A stretch of DNA of 64,000 nucleotides from Neurospora intermedia (Eukaryota; Ascomycota; Sordariomycetes; Sordariales; Sordariaceae), in NCBI GenBank assembly GCA_037102815.1, contig BTPP01000011.1:682001-746000 (forward strand), written 5' to 3'. A model generated the notes under the pieces. That model saw nothing but the letters and a program-made list of their open reading frames with translations. It searched no databases and had not been told where the DNA came from. This document shows, piece after piece, positions 9,795-23,100 of the stretch. Position numbers and translations under genes: made by a program. The stretch's first letter is position 1. Every line of letters begins with the position of its first letter.

Positions 9795-11090
9795 GATCAC
9801 TGGAGGAGACAAGGCTCTTGGCCCAAGAAATATTTCGAACAGGACGACTACACTAGGAAAGATTTTGATAAGCTAATGGACTCAACTACAAAGGTTCAAG
9901 TCCTTTTGTTCCCATGTTACGATCCAGTCGCAAGGCTTCGTTTCACGGAAAGGGATGCCTCGGCATCTATCAGCCGCAAGCGATCTGAATCCAACAGTTC
10001 CACATCAAGTTCGATGCCGCCACCTTCTACAACGATGGCGTCCAGCGATTGGATACCAAGAGAAGAGAAGAGCGCCCCGTACCGGAGTGTCCAATACGAG
10101 TCTGCACTCGAGGCCAATGGTTCATTCATGAAGACGTCACCGTTAGGTATTACGAATGAGAGCAGAAACCTTTGCAGGACCCTCCTCAACACTGAACAAC
10201 CAGCTCCTGAAACCACACTCTTCGACGACGACATTTTTGAGAGTGTCTGCGAGAGTCTTGCGAACAAGAACGAGGCGACGGTTTTTCTAGATATTCTTCG
10301 GCTGATCGTCCCTTCGGCGGTGCACTACACTCTTCGTGCCAAACACCTTAAACACCTCAATTACCTGACCGAAAGTGTAAACGAGGGCTGGAACAGATGT
10401 TTCCCCTTGACCGGCATCCATCCTCAGCCCGATTACTCTGTTGGTTTCCAACGAGACGCCTTCACTCAGGGCCAGATCGATAAACTCACGCCCTTTACTG
10501 GCGACATGGGATACCGGTCTCTTTTCAAGGCCACGTACCACATGTACTTTCCGTTCCTAACCTGTGAGATTAAGTGCGGCGGCGCTGCGGCACTCGGTAT
10601 CGCAGACCGCCAGAACGCTCACAGTATGACATTTGCGGTGCGGGCCATCGTCGAGCTCTTCCGTATTGTGAGGCGCGAAGATGAAGTTAACCGGCAAATT
10701 CTTGCCTTCTCCGTCTCGCACGACCACCGATCTGTACGGATCTACGGCCATTGCCCGGTCATGACGGACAAAGATACCAAATATTATCGGCACCCGATCC
10801 GCAAGTTTGACTTTACTGACTTGGACGGCAAGGAGAAAGTGGACAGCGTACCGATTCATCAAGAACGTCTACGATATATGGGTGCCCGATCAGTTCAAGA
10901 GGATTTGCTCTGCCGTTGACTAGTTGCTGGTGCCAGATTCCGGTGTTTCTTCGCCTTCTGAGGCGACTGAACTGGACTTTCGCAGAACTTGGGAAATCTG
11001 ATGCAGTCAGAGCAGCCTACAGCCCCTCCAGACACTTCAGTCACAAAACCGAAGGCGGCAAAGAGGAGAAAGGGTCAACTCAAGACGTGA
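9795..11090 (+). pseudogene. Decayed DUF7924-type gene (frameshifts plus nonsense codon)
   Basis: The frame containing the 347-codon stretch 9876-10919 is open upstream to 9795, where it encodes WRRQGSWPKKYFEQDDYTR, a family-like N-terminus cut off by a stop just before. The core has LTCEIKCG, IADRQNAHSM, FSVSHDHRSVRIYGH and YRHPIRKF, matching the fungal DUF7924 family (name recalled; a nuclease-like fold is suspected). Near 10836-10839 an extra A in an AAA run shifts the frame: the reading WTAYRFIKNVYDIWVPDQF continues in the next frame, ends at TAG 10921 where Gln is expected, then resumes. A third shift near 11000 leads into a basic tail (KPKAAKRRKGQLKT) ending at 11090. Three lesions argue for a pseudogene rather than one sequencing error. 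Confidence 0.7.
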
Positions 11091-12312
11091 ATACGTAGAA
11101 TCGTTTTGGGTATCACACAAGCCGTCGTGACATGATGGTCAACTGGTGCGTGTCCCCACCCCAGTTATTTTTCTTCCCTTGGAGTCCCTGAAGTCGCCGC
11201 CTGTGTCTTCAAGTTCCATCTCGAAAATTCCTGGAATGATTAATTCCTGGGAAGCTGCTGCTGCTTTCCGAGCAGTTCAATTGCCACTCTCATTAGACAT
11301 GAAAGCCGTCATAGAGCCGTAGACGACAGCCCGAGAACGCTTTGTTCTTTGTAGCCTACCATACCTACTTTTCAACATGCATGCATGCCTGACCCATCCT
11401 TGTTGCCCCGTCTAAGTAACTGAAGCAGGCCACTACTTATAGAAGGCCCCGCCTGTCCAGGATAAATTACATATACCCAGGTAGGTACGGTAGTAACGTA
11501 GACTGCGGCCGGGTCAGACCATCGAAACCACGATACCCTTTTTTTCCCCTATTTTTTCCTTTTTTTTTTTTTTTTTCTTCTTTCCTTTTTTTTTTCCCTT
11601 GGGACAGCAAGGGACGAATTTAATGCCTAGAATAAACAGTCCTTAGAACGCACACAACGCACATCATGATCTCATTTTTTCTCATTCGAGAAAAAAAGTT
11701 CATTTACTGAGTGCCAGACGAAAAAGGCATCCATTACCCACTGACAATCCCTCCCCTCCCTACCTCCCACTCGGACAAATCAATCAGGAACAGGACCCAT
11801 CGACTCCTGTAATGGCCACCGACCACCAACCACCCACCAGCAACTATAAGTACTAGCAAGCATCATCCACCCACCCCCTTTCCACTCGCGATCAACATCG
11901 GAGGGTCCGTCGACATCGCACCGACACACTTTTACGTCCACTATAAATGACTGAATGAATGAAATCGAAGCTACAGTACAGTACTGACCTACTTAGCAGT
12001 CCTTGGAATTGGGAAAAAAATTCTGTTGTTTTTTGTCTTGCCTTCGTTCGCTAGCAGATGCGAATCATGCGATGCCGTTATCGCTGATGTACTGCAACTT
12101 TTCCGGGCGACCAAACAGAGATCCTGCGATGATAGCCCCGTGGTTAGGCTGTTTCCAGGCGACCTGGTCCTAAGGTAGGTACCTTGACGGGTCAATGAAT
12201 GGATGGGTTTTAGGGAAGTTTAAGAATAGCTAAGTAGGTATAACACTAGGTAAACAATGTATTTTTCTTTACGTGCCATGTTTTAAGGTCTAATCCATCT
12301 CGTGCATACATA
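11091..12312. other. Intergenic region with pyrimidine-rich runs
   Basis: A 1.2-kb stretch with no supported gene. A T/C-only tract at about 11530-11599 includes an 18-base T run. Short GGTAGGTA-type repeats occur near 11480. The ORF at 11989-12195 (minus) has no domain. Confidence 0.45.
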
Positions 12313-12577
12313 CAGTGCGGTACTAGTTTGTTTATTTAGCTCGAGACCTCTTGTCAATATTCCTATGCGTTCTTATGGCTAACTAATGCATAATCTTACC
12401 TTGGATACGCCATCTCTAATATTCAAAAATGCTGGATTAGATCCAGCTAATGCTTTTTCAATTTATTAGTATAGAGTTTAGGACTATTCGAAATAGATTT
12501 CGTCTAGTGCAATATGTATATTGTACTACCAGGAGTGTCTAGTGTACTAAGCTAATGAACAAACCAGCACCGGACTG
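12313..12577 (-). mobile_element. Mariner/Tc1-like MITE, copy 1 (265 bp)
   Basis: The element is bounded by imperfect terminal inverted repeats: the left end starts CAGTGCGGTACTAGTTTGTT, and the reverse complement of the right end starts CAGTCCGGTGCTGGTTTGTT. It is flanked on both sides by TA, the target duplication of Tc1/mariner elements. It is AT-rich and has no coding capacity. It aligns end to end with the reverse complement of 49325-49586, sharing blocks such as TAGCTCGAGACCTC, CCTATGCGTT, GCTAACTAATG and GACTATTCGAAATAGATTT; many of the differences look like transitions. It lies 88 bp beyond the stop codon of the 771-residue membrane-protein gene, probably in its 3' flank. Confidence 0.82.
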
Positions 12578-12665
12578 TATGCAGGATGTCCGAAGAAAGA
12601 AAATCTTCACCCCTCCGCCTGAGATGCCCTCTTGTTTTGCTTGCTCTGCAACCAACCGGCGAGAT

Positions 12666-15342
12666 TCACCCAATATGCGGAACATACTTGGACCATGACG
12701 GCAGTGAATACGCCGAGTCGGACAAGTGAGCAAGATTGATAAAGGAAGCAACCACGAGATAACCCCGCGCCAGAAAGTATAGTGGTATAAAACAGCATGT
12801 GGCGATGTCAAAGACGAACCGTAGCGAAGCAATAAGAAATGGCGCTGTCATAAGAAATATAATAGCAGAAACAAGAGCCAGAAGATTGAACAGTACAATC
12901 ACCGCGATCATGACAATATCAGAAGGAATACGCAGTGCACGAATTGTGTAGAAATAGAAAGTTCCTCGCCACGTCCGTAGCCAGTCGGACTGGTCATACA
13001 TAGCAAGGTATTTTGCCTTCAATCTGTCAGCCAGCGACCAAAGCAAAATGCTTTCCATCCATTGGTGGTTGGCGATATATTCTTTGAGCTCCAAGTACGT
13101 CAGGGGCATGTTTAGTTTCCTCCATGGTTCGAACCAGAGTTGTTTGGAGAGAGCTCCAAGAAGGGATAAGTAGTGAAAAGGGGGATACTTCTGCCACGCC
13201 GATAAAGCCACCACAAAAACCCCGCTAGCGGCTATAATCACACTGGAAAGCCTCCGTAGGTTTGTTTCGGCGATTGACGTGAACGGGGCGTTCCACGCGA
13301 GACAATGAAGCGCGCCATAAATGAGGCTGACAAGCCCAAAGCCAAAGTAAAGTGATGTATACTGCTCGTAGTCTTCAAATCGCGGAAGATTCCGTGCCCT
13401 GTCAACGAGCAAATTTGAAGGTATGTCGAGAATGTTCTCATATGCCATTGCCAACTGCCATCTTCTCATGTCAGAGTGGCTGATATCAATGAAGGGCCGA
13501 GACACCAATGGAACTTGAGGCGGATTGGGCTGACACTTGACTGTGCCATGGTCGGGGAGCGGGACATCAGGCAACTTGTATGAAAGGAATTCCGGGACTG
13601 TGCCCATCTTCTTCTTTCCCGTCCCTTCTGGTTCCCGCCACTTAGAATCCAGGTCGTGTAGAAGCACGTTGGCCCAAACATCGGAACGTTGCTCGTTTGA
13701 AATGATGCGCTCGGTAGCATCGCCGGATGTTGCTTGTACTACTTCCAGTATAGTATCCGATTTCCGTATTAGCACCAAGCATTTTGTTGGAGGAGCAAGT
13801 CTGTAAAAGAGATAAGTCAGAAGAGGATTCTTTTAATGCAATTGATGGCGAATGTGTGGTTGGACTCTGGAGCAACCGTTGATGCTGTAGAGATTCAGAA
13901 AGACAGTTGCTAACTTGTCGAGTGGTGGGTAGTGGCAAGATGTTGTGTACCTACTTGCTCTTCTTTAACGCGTATTTTTGCATCAGTGGTGGATACACGA
14001 GACTGTGTATAAGATAGGGCTTTTGTTCGGACATTCCGCCAAGCTGATTGAAGTTATATGGGTAAGTAGGATCGATGTCTCCTGGGAATACCGCGATGTT
14101 CTTATTAATTGTGCAGCCGAAAGAAGCTGTTTGCTCAAGATACTTGTATTCCACGTCGAACACGAAGGCCTCCGGTTCTTCGCGAAGATTCGCGACTTCG
14201 CTCAACGTGTAATCAAGTTCGCTGTGGACACACATCGCCGCAAGAAGTTTAGAACCATTTATAAGGTCCTCGCCGGTCAAGCTTGCATCGAGGGATATCT
14301 TTTCCGGTTCACCGACATCGAGTGGTTTGTGCCACCACATAGCATAGATGAACAGGGTGCATAGAGCGTGCCCAAGAGTATTGAGTTCCAATAAGCTTAT
14401 TGAGAGCCCCTGGGCAAATCTGTTAACACACCCTATGCAGAACCATGACGCTGTTAGAGGCAAAGAAGTAAGTTAGGTGACCCATTACCCATCTTTGAAG
14501 TGCTGGCTTCGATCGTAACTTACCTTGAAAGCAAACCAGTGCTTTTGCAAATGTACTCCCTTTACTCTTGTCCTCAATGCTCTCTCTTGGCAGGACCGGG
14601 ATCAAATTTTCCAGTCCTTTACTCTTCAAGAATCGCAGAGCTTCTGGAGTTAAAGTAAGGCGAGTTCGCGGGGCCCCTGTTGCCTTCTTCGGTAGGAAGT
14701 TCTTGACTCGTCGTTGGTTGGCATTTCCGATCTCGTTGATCTCAATCGCAAAGCCTCCCATGACAGCAAAAAATCCATGAACAATAGTCCAATTTGGTAC
14801 ACCGACTGCCTATGCGGAGCGTCAGATGCGACTCATGACCTTCTGGTGATCTTGATCGTAGTTACCTGATCTTCAATGCTCTCTGGGGATGTGAACAAGG
14901 ACATGACGAAGCCCCAGGGGCCTCTATCTTGAGTTCGACGACGGTGACCGGCGTACACGGGAGGACTGTTCCCAGAATTCATGGCCTGGGAGATTTCTCG
15001 GGCCTGGCTGTATTGCTGATAAGCTGTATATGCAATCTGCACCGTTACCAAGTTAGTTGAGTACTCACAACAATGTCAGAAGGACAGGATAAGATCTCGG
15101 GCTAATCAACTTACCGCTTCCGGACTCAAGAGACCCATCAACATCCACCCAGCCTTTCGGACCTGCTGTTTTACCTTCCCCTCCTTGTGTTCGGGGACAT
15201 TGAGGTGAATTGCTGTCCACACGCACAGACTCAGCGTAACAAGACATGTTGAGAGAATATTGAAAGTGCCACGACGGCCGGGCTCTGGAACCCAGTTCGG
15301 GTCATTAGATCCAGTGAAGTTGTGGCCAAAGAGGTCTGCCAT
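12666..15342 (-). CDS. Polytopic membrane protein, fungus-specific, unknown function
   Basis: Five exons, 15342-15115, 15036-14866, 14809-14524, 14450-13955 and 13800-12666, keep one frame and give 771 residues. All junctions have GT/AG ends (donors GTAAGT, GTAACT, GTAAGT, GTAGGT; acceptors TGCAG, CATAG, AACAG, TACAG). Hydrophobic helices are visible near residues 27-45 (FNILSTCLVTLSLCVWTAIH), in PNWTIVHGFFAVMGGF, in the LLELNTLGHALCTLFIYAMWW segment, and as several in the last third (YFGFGLVSLIYGALHCLAW, VIIAASGVFVVAL, VIVLFNLLALVSAIIFLM, CCFIPLYFLARGYLV). From memory this resembles a widely duplicated ascomycete family annotated only as hypothetical (N-terminal soluble part, WTIVHxFFxxMGGF, WWxKPL, C-terminal helices). 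It could be a transporter or channel; there is no evidence for either. Confidence 0.85.
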
Positions 15343-17115
15343 GCCGAGACAGAAAGTTTGATGAGTTGGGTTGAGGATTGAAACGATCCTTGAGTTTTAG
15401 AAGCCAGGAAACAACGATGTCTTGAAGTTTGGTAGGGTGACGGTTGGGTAGGCTCGTTACTTTAACCTTCCACTATTCGACTTCAGCGACGATGACTCTA
15501 TGAGGTCACGAACAATGATAGGCGCAAATCAGGGTACTGTGGGGAGAGGAGGAGAGGATGGCGAGAAGTCTGAAGGGGCCCGGGCACGGCACCGATGCAT
15601 GGCTGCCCAGGACCCATCATGATTGCCTATTGGGGCTGGCCTATCTCTGTGGAAAGCAGATATGCTAATATGACAACAGAACCACGTTGGGTAACACTGA
15701 GAGTTGAGGGTGTGCGTACGGACCGACCCGGACGCGCATCGTGGCACCTCTTTGGGGGTTGATCGAGACGTATTGGTGTTGTGGCTGCATTGCAGTGAGC
15801 TAAGTAACGTTTCTCGTCGGACGATCGCTGAAACGAGCTCCAGTAGCGCCCAAGTCAAGGTTGTTATGTGTGACACGTCATTTTCAAAGACCAGGCTCGC
15901 GGAGCCTCGTCGTGAGTGATGGCCTATGATATTTATGGATACATCTGGAGGGTCGAGTAGATGTAGCCCTAGCAGGGTCAGCAAGACTGTCTTGGGGGAT
16001 GAAGATAGTGTACTAACATATCGCTGGTGCCGCTCATATGTCGTTAGCTACCAAGCCTTCGGACACACCAGCATATTTTGTTCAAAGGAAGAATGGTTGA
16101 GATAAGTGAAGAACGGAGGACGAAAGCGTGGGAGGACAAAGATGTGGGAAGGCTCCGAATGGGACTGAACATGGTGATGGCGATTTCTCATTCGTTTGGT
16201 TGTTTGGAGAAGAAACCGGGAAGCGGAAGGATGCATGCATTGAGCGCCGCTTGAGCGCTGCAATGGATCTTGATCGGATACAGCCTTAACTGAGGAGTTG
16301 TAGAATAGGCGGTATCCGCAATAGCGCAGTAACAGCGCCTAATCACTCTTCGCAGCTCTGTAAGTCTAGAAACCTTACACAGCAGCCAAGCCAGACTGCC
16401 AAGGGAACCCGTTCCTGCCGGCGAGGTCGCCATCCTTCCTTGATCTTCGCTTTCCTTGCCCGCCAATACTCAACACCTCCGTCGTCATTATCTCAACCCA
16501 ATCAAGCATGAAGGAAACACCCACCATGCCCATCCAAAGTACCTGCCTCCAGAACCATCCAAAGCCAACGACACCAATCACCCCGTCGAGTCCCCTCTAG
16601 CTTCGTTGAACCACGCCTTCCATTCTACCTCATCCCGGTCCTCCTTCTCCCACCTGACAAAACAAACACTAACCAGGATCACAAGCAGAAACGCATCCGG
16701 TCAACATTGAAGCAGTCATGATACTAATATTATTGACGATCATCTCTCTCCCTTCGCTAATCCAAAACAATGCTTTTAGGATATCTCATCCATCTCCTTC
16801 AGTCTCATAATCATGCAAACTTTTCCACACACGCTTCGCAAACCCGCCGGCTCCCATGATAAAACACAGATATGTAATCAAGAAAAGGAAAACATAGTAG
16901 TGGTATGTACTTTTGGTGGTGTATGCAAAAAAGCCTCCCCCGTCCAACCTAGATCCAGTATGTGATTTCCAAGTTCCTTCCTTCCTTTCTAACTCTTTCG
17001 TAACTTGTTCCTCTCCCACCCCCACTTCAGAAATTTTGTATGTTCAGCTGAACTCTCAACATCCAGCAGCACCTCCTCTGACATTTACCAACTTCAATAC
17101 AGAACTACACCACCA
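15343..17115. other. Intergenic region, no gene recognised
   Basis: 1.77 kb lies between the membrane-protein gene start and the stop codon of gtb3, so it holds the promoter of the former and the 3' UTR of the latter. Open frames of 70-150 codons on both strands look random: no domain, and translations rich in Ser, Thr and Cys. Confidence 0.45.
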
Positions 17116-20100
17116 TCAAACAACCTCCCTCTGACTAACCATACTCGCCCTCCCCGAACTCAACCCACTCGGCCCCGCCTCGGACCCTCCTCCCACCGTC
17201 TCAACCGTCAACCTCGACAAGTTCCTCACGTTCTGCTGCGGCTGTGGTTTGCTCAGCCTCCTGCCCTGCCTTTGCCCCTGATAACTGCTCCGACTCCTCC
17301 TCGAGTTCCGATCCTCCCTGTACTCATCATCCAACGCCGCCTCGCTACCACCATAGATGACCGTGCTCGCGTCGCCATCATACTCGCCCGTCTGCGTCGT
17401 CGTTGCCTGGCCGCTGAACCTCATCAACTCGCTCCTCCTGACGAGCGCCCGACGACGCATCACACCCGGGTCCCGACGCATCTTGGCCATGTGCCACTGC
17501 ACCCAGTACATCTGCTCGTGCTCGCGCAGGTACCGCTCGCCGTGGAAGCCCTTGAGGACGACCTCTCTCGTCAACATGCCGAGCTTGCGACGGGCGTCCG
17601 TCTTCTCGTGCATGCGCTTGGTGAGGAAAGCGACGTCGGTGGGGGTCAGGGTATCAGGGAGCATGAGCGAGGGCAGGACGGAGCCACGCTTGTCGACGTC
17701 GCCGGCAAACTTGGCCCAGGGACCAGCCATGGCGAGCATGGAGATCTGGGCGCGGGCGAGGCCGACGGGGTCGTTGGGCGGGACGACTTCACCGTACGCG
17801 ACGGACGGGTTGTCGGGATCGGTGAGGACGAGCGCCGTGGCGCCGACGGCAGTGGCGACGACAGGGACACCGGCTAGAGCGGCTTCACCGACGGCGAGCG
17901 GGAGACCTTCGGAGAGGGACGAGTTCATAAACAGCCAGGCGTCCTTGAGAATCTCTTGAGGCTTGCCGAAGCCCTTGAGAATGACATGCTCGGTGAGCTT
18001 GCACCCCTCAATGAGCTTGGTCATGTTGATGGCGTACTCGGGCTCGCGGTCCTTGGCGCCGTAGATGAAGAGGCGGTACTCCTTGAAGCCGTACTGGTTG
18101 ACGATGACGTCGGCAGCGCGGATGGCGGTGCGAATGTCCTTGATGAACTGCACGTTGGACAGCATAACGACTGTGGGCGTAGTGGTACGGACCTCATCGA
18201 CGGGCTTGAAGGCATCCATGTTGCTGACACCGTTGACAATGGGATCGATCTTGCGAGCGAACTTCTTCTCATGCCCGATGCGGTTCGTGTCGGTGCCGAG
18301 CGAGGTCTCCCAGATGGGGTTGAAGAAGGACGTGCATGGCAAGATGACATCGGCGTGGAAGTAGGCAAGCTTCATGGCCAAACCGATACCAGCGAGGACC
18401 ATGGACTGCACAGGGATGGGCAAGGTCGACTGCGCAGGACTGAGGTTGAGGCAGCACTCACGCCAGAGAATGGCATGATCCCAGATACCAAAGGTGGCAC
18501 CGCGCTGGTACTTGAGGAAGACACCGAACATGGAGCTGATACCATGGTGCGTGCTCTGGAAGACTCTGGGGCAGTCCTCGGGGGTCTGGACGGCGTAGAT
18601 GAAGAAATACGATGAGAAGATGGCAAGCGAGTCGCGGAAGTCTGACATGGTAGGCTGCTGAACCGCCAGGTTATCCTCGGGGTCAGTGATATCCGGATCA
18701 TCGTACTTGATGAGCCAGGCCTCGGCCCACGCAGCCGCCACCTCCTTGGAGTTCCAAGTCTTGTTGTAATCCTTGTGCTCAAAGTACTGGAACATATCCA
18801 GGATGGCGTTGCTGTACCGGTACATATCCGCCTTGGAGATATGACGCGAGCGAGCGCCCTTGACGAAGAGGCGGAGAAGCGGGATGAAAGTGTCAACGAC
18901 GTCGCGATCAATGTCGGTGCGCACAATCTTGTCCTCGACCTGCATCTCAAGGAGGTTCTCAATGAGACCATGGTTGGGAACACGACCGTCAAGACCCCAG
19001 AGAGGCACAACCTTGAGAGACTGAACATTGCGCTCAACCTGGAATCGCGGGATACCATACTCGTTGGCAGACTCAGCCAAGACGTGGTTGCGGATGGTCG
19101 TGTGACCGTTGACAAGATCGCGACGGCAGTTGGAGACACCACCGGGAGACTCAGGCCAGCACCCAATGTCGTTGAAGATGACCGAGATACGGTTCTCCGA
19201 GTCATTGAAGCAGTCCTGCGGCCGGGTGGTGATCTGGTTGGCATCCTTGCCGAGACCCATGGCGTACAGGTCGGCAGTCTTGATCGGTAACATGCACAGC
19301 TCGCCAACGTGCTTCTCAATCTCGATAGCGGCGGAAATCTGGTCAATGTCGGCGTCGAGAATCATGCGCGCCTGAGAGAGCTGACCACTATTTCTAGCAG
19401 ACCAGTACCGGTGGAGAAGAGGTTCCTCGCGCAGAATGAGCTCGTCCATCCAGCACGCAGTAACAGCATCGAGAGTGCCGGACTTGCGCCAGATATCCCA
19501 AAGTTCGGTACGTAACCACCAGGTAGGGACAGGGCGGTAGATGGACTTCTTGCGCATCGAGAACCAGGACATGGGATTGAGGCGGGAGGCGAACGAGTGC
19601 GTCTGCTTGAGGTTCTTGGCCATGCGCTCGACATAAGAGCGGCGGTGGTAGATGAAGAGGTCGTCATTCTCAAAGGAGACATCAGTAGGCCTCTGCAGAA
19701 GGACATCCTCGTGCTCAAAGATGCGGGGCGGGCGGTCGACAGTGATTTGTCTGCCGTTCTCCTCCATGTAGGTAGTCTCAACGGGGTCGCGACGATGGGG
19801 GTACGTGATGACGGTGGTGAAGGTTCTGCCGTAGGTGCTACGGTCGACTTGGCCGACGCGGTCAGAGGGAGTCCAGTTGCACTCCTCGACCTTTTCCTTG
19901 GGAGGAGTACCCCAGTAGACGGTCAACACAAAGGGGTGGTCGGCCTTCAGCTCGTACTCGGCCTTGAGCACATCCTGAGAACCCTTGGGACTGGACTTGT
20001 AGAAGTACCGGAAGGAGTACTCGACGTCGCCGAACTTGATAATACCATGGGAAATGCGACGTCTCTCATCGTAGTGGCAGCGCTTGACAGTAGTGCCTTC

Positions 20101-23100
20101 AACGACGTACTTCTCCGTCGGGCGTCTAGACTTGTTGCCCTCACCATACGTGAACGACGAAAGTACCTCCTCCTTGCCCTTCTTCACAGACTTGGTAATA
20201 AGCCGGTAGGTGTGATCATAAACAGCCGTAGCAACAGGCTGAGTCTTTTCCTCCTCCGGAACCTCCTTGAGATGACCCTCATAGATATTCAGCATCAACT
20301 TGCCATACTCATTCAGCTTAGCAAAGCCCGTCAAAGCCTGTCTGCGCATCACCACAACGATACGGTTCTTGTACAGCGTCCTGGGCGTCCCCTTGCGCGC
20401 CAACCGCCAGATCTGCACAAGCGCCTTATGGTGAAAGATGAGAATCATGAAAATCCAAGCATCCCGGATCCGGAAACACATCTGCCAAATGGCCAGGATG
20501 AGCCACATGAGCACCTTGCGAGCGCGCGGCATCTTGCGGAGAGAATACCATAGCTCGCGCTCAATGTTGGACCCGGCGCCCGAGATGATGGCTACCCACT
20601 TGACGAAGTTAATGGGCACGTAAAAGAGGATTTTATGAGTCCAGTGCATGTGCTTGCTCTTCTTCCCGTTGTCTAAGAGAGGCGAAGTCTCCTGGGTGTT
20701 GCTCTCGCTGTCGGGCTCCGGCAAGTAACACAGCGTGGAGGTAGACGTATTATTGAATGCCGAGTTATACATCATGACGCGCTCGCCAGCCATCAGGTAG
20801 AGCTCCAGACAGAGTTTGACGTGGAAGTTGCTGCACCGGAGATCGACGCCCTTGTCCTCCATCCACGCAGGGAAGTCGCGCGACTGCGAGGCCGACATGC
20901 CCTGGATACGCGAGAGGATGGTTTCCTGCACGGGACGAGGGAGGGATACCCACTCCGAGTCGATGTTGGTTTCCAGACACAAATGCTTCATGAGTTCCTG
21001 GTTGGTCTGCTCGCGGATCCGGTACAGACCCTGGCGGTCCTCGGTAGCGAGCTGGAATGCGATGCGCTTGGAGACGGTGAAGGAACGGTCTGCGCCCGAG
21101 AGGATGTGCTCTGCTTGGACGGCCTTGGCGGTGTCGAGGCCGATGATGCCGCGGGCAGTGTGGTAGAGGATGGCTTCGCCGATCATGCATGCAAGAAGAG
21201 GCTGCCATGTTGCGAGGTGGACTTCCTCTTCGGGAAGGAACCCAGTGGTGATGTGTAACTCGTCGTCTTTGAGCTCGCTGAAGGAAACGCATTCGCTGAG
21301 TCCGGCGTCTAGGAACACACCGCGTGGGCAGACAGTGACGCGAATTTTCTCGTCCAGCCACATGGCCAATGCAGCGTTGAGGACGTCCTCACGCCAGGAA
21401 ACCGTCCCTGAGTTACCCCCGGGGAAGTTACTCTGACCATCACGAAGTGTCTCCGAGACAGAGCGAGCCAAGGGGGTTTCTTGCTTGGCAAGGACAAGAT
21501 CTCCAGGGAGGTCCTTGACCTGCGCGGGCTTCTTGCCAGTGAAGGAGTTATCGGAGTGGCCGATCTTGTGCTGCTTCCACGTGTTGGGCTTGTCGCCGTT
21601 GGCACCATCCTCCTTGAGGTCCATCTGCTTTGGCTTCCTGATGGCCCAGTACGAAGTAGACACAGCAGCAAAGACGGAAGCGACGCAGAGGCCGATCACG
21701 TCCACCGAGACGATCTTGCCCGCGGGCATCAGGTAAAGCAGGCAGCCGACGATGAAGCCGATGACGGCGGAGGTGAGGATGGACAGAACGTGGGCGCGGA
21801 CGCTGGTCGTGAAGCAGCGGTTGAACTGGAAGATCATAACGCCAGTGTAACCGAGGCAGTACAGGTAGTACAGCGCCAGGATCTGGGTCTCCTTGACGAA
21901 CAGCCAGACGAGAATGGTAGTCAAGCCAAAGGTCGCCAGGAGCCTGGTGGCAAGAGTGAGCAGCGCGCCGAAGTACTTGATCCGGCGAGTCTGCTGCCAC
22001 TTTTGCCTGAGCGCGAACAGCTCCGCATCGCTGGAGAGGATGCCCTTGGGAAGATCGTAGCTGAACTGCCAGTACTTTTTGATAGTGACGTCGAGCACCA
22101 TGATGGACAGACAAAAGTAGAGAATGGCGAAGCAGATGGCGTAGCGCGAAGTGAAGTTGGAAAAGACGTTCGCGTTGCCGCTACCTGACATGACGATGCT
22201 GACCCACCGATCCAGCAAGCAGACGAGGAAGAGGCCGACGTTCTGGCCAATGTCGTAGCGGGCCTGGCGGAAGAGGAAGAAGACGCTGTGCTCCTTGAGA
22301 CCCTGGGACATCTGGAGTCGTTTCTTCTGTGCTTCGCTGAGCTGCGCAAACCAAGGAGGCGAGAAGACATCGACTACCTCCTCGGGAGGACCGTCCATGC
22401 GAAGGATCCAGTTGATGTAGGGTAACCCCTCGACCACCTTGTGCACCAGGGCGTCAGGCGCAGCGCCAAAGATGCGGCCCTGCTGCTTCTTGACGGCGTC
22501 GCGGAAAGCCTGAAGAGCGAGCTTCTTGGTCTCATCTGCGTTGGTCTTCTCGCTGGTGGGGCTCGCGATCGAGCTCTGGCTCATGCGGTGCTCGTACCAC
22601 GCGTGGACATCAGCCTCGGTGAACTTGGGGATGTTACTGAGCCAACCCATCCACTCGTGGCACAGCTTGCGGTACTGGAAGATGAGCAGCGCGAGGAAGC
22701 CGTATCCGACAGACAGGTAGATGGCGAGGTCCTTGCGATTGATGAAGGATGAAAGCGCAGGCGAGATGAGAAGCAACGGGATGGTTCTCCACAGGACACT
22801 ACGGCCCGATGTCAAGGGGCTTCCCTCCTGGTGCATGGTAGCCATGATACCGAGGATGTTGAGGTAAGTCGCAAGAAGCACGAGATATGCGAAGAAGACA
22901 AGTCCAGCGTAGACCGAAGTCTTGACAGTGAAGGCAATGAAGCCAATCAGACCAACCAACAAGGTCAAGACGAAGCCACCCGAGAGGCGCTGGGCGTGGA
23001 AGAAGACCATGTTGGTGTACGCAAAGTTGCAGAGGTAGTAGTTGCCGATACTGCCGACCCAGCCGGTGACACCAGCCGAGATCAGCAGCGCGATCAAAAG

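Noticed and set aside
9876-10919. Calling the 347-codon frame as an intact gene
   Set aside because: Family motifs continue in other frames on both sides of its ends, so the frame is only a fragment of a broken gene.
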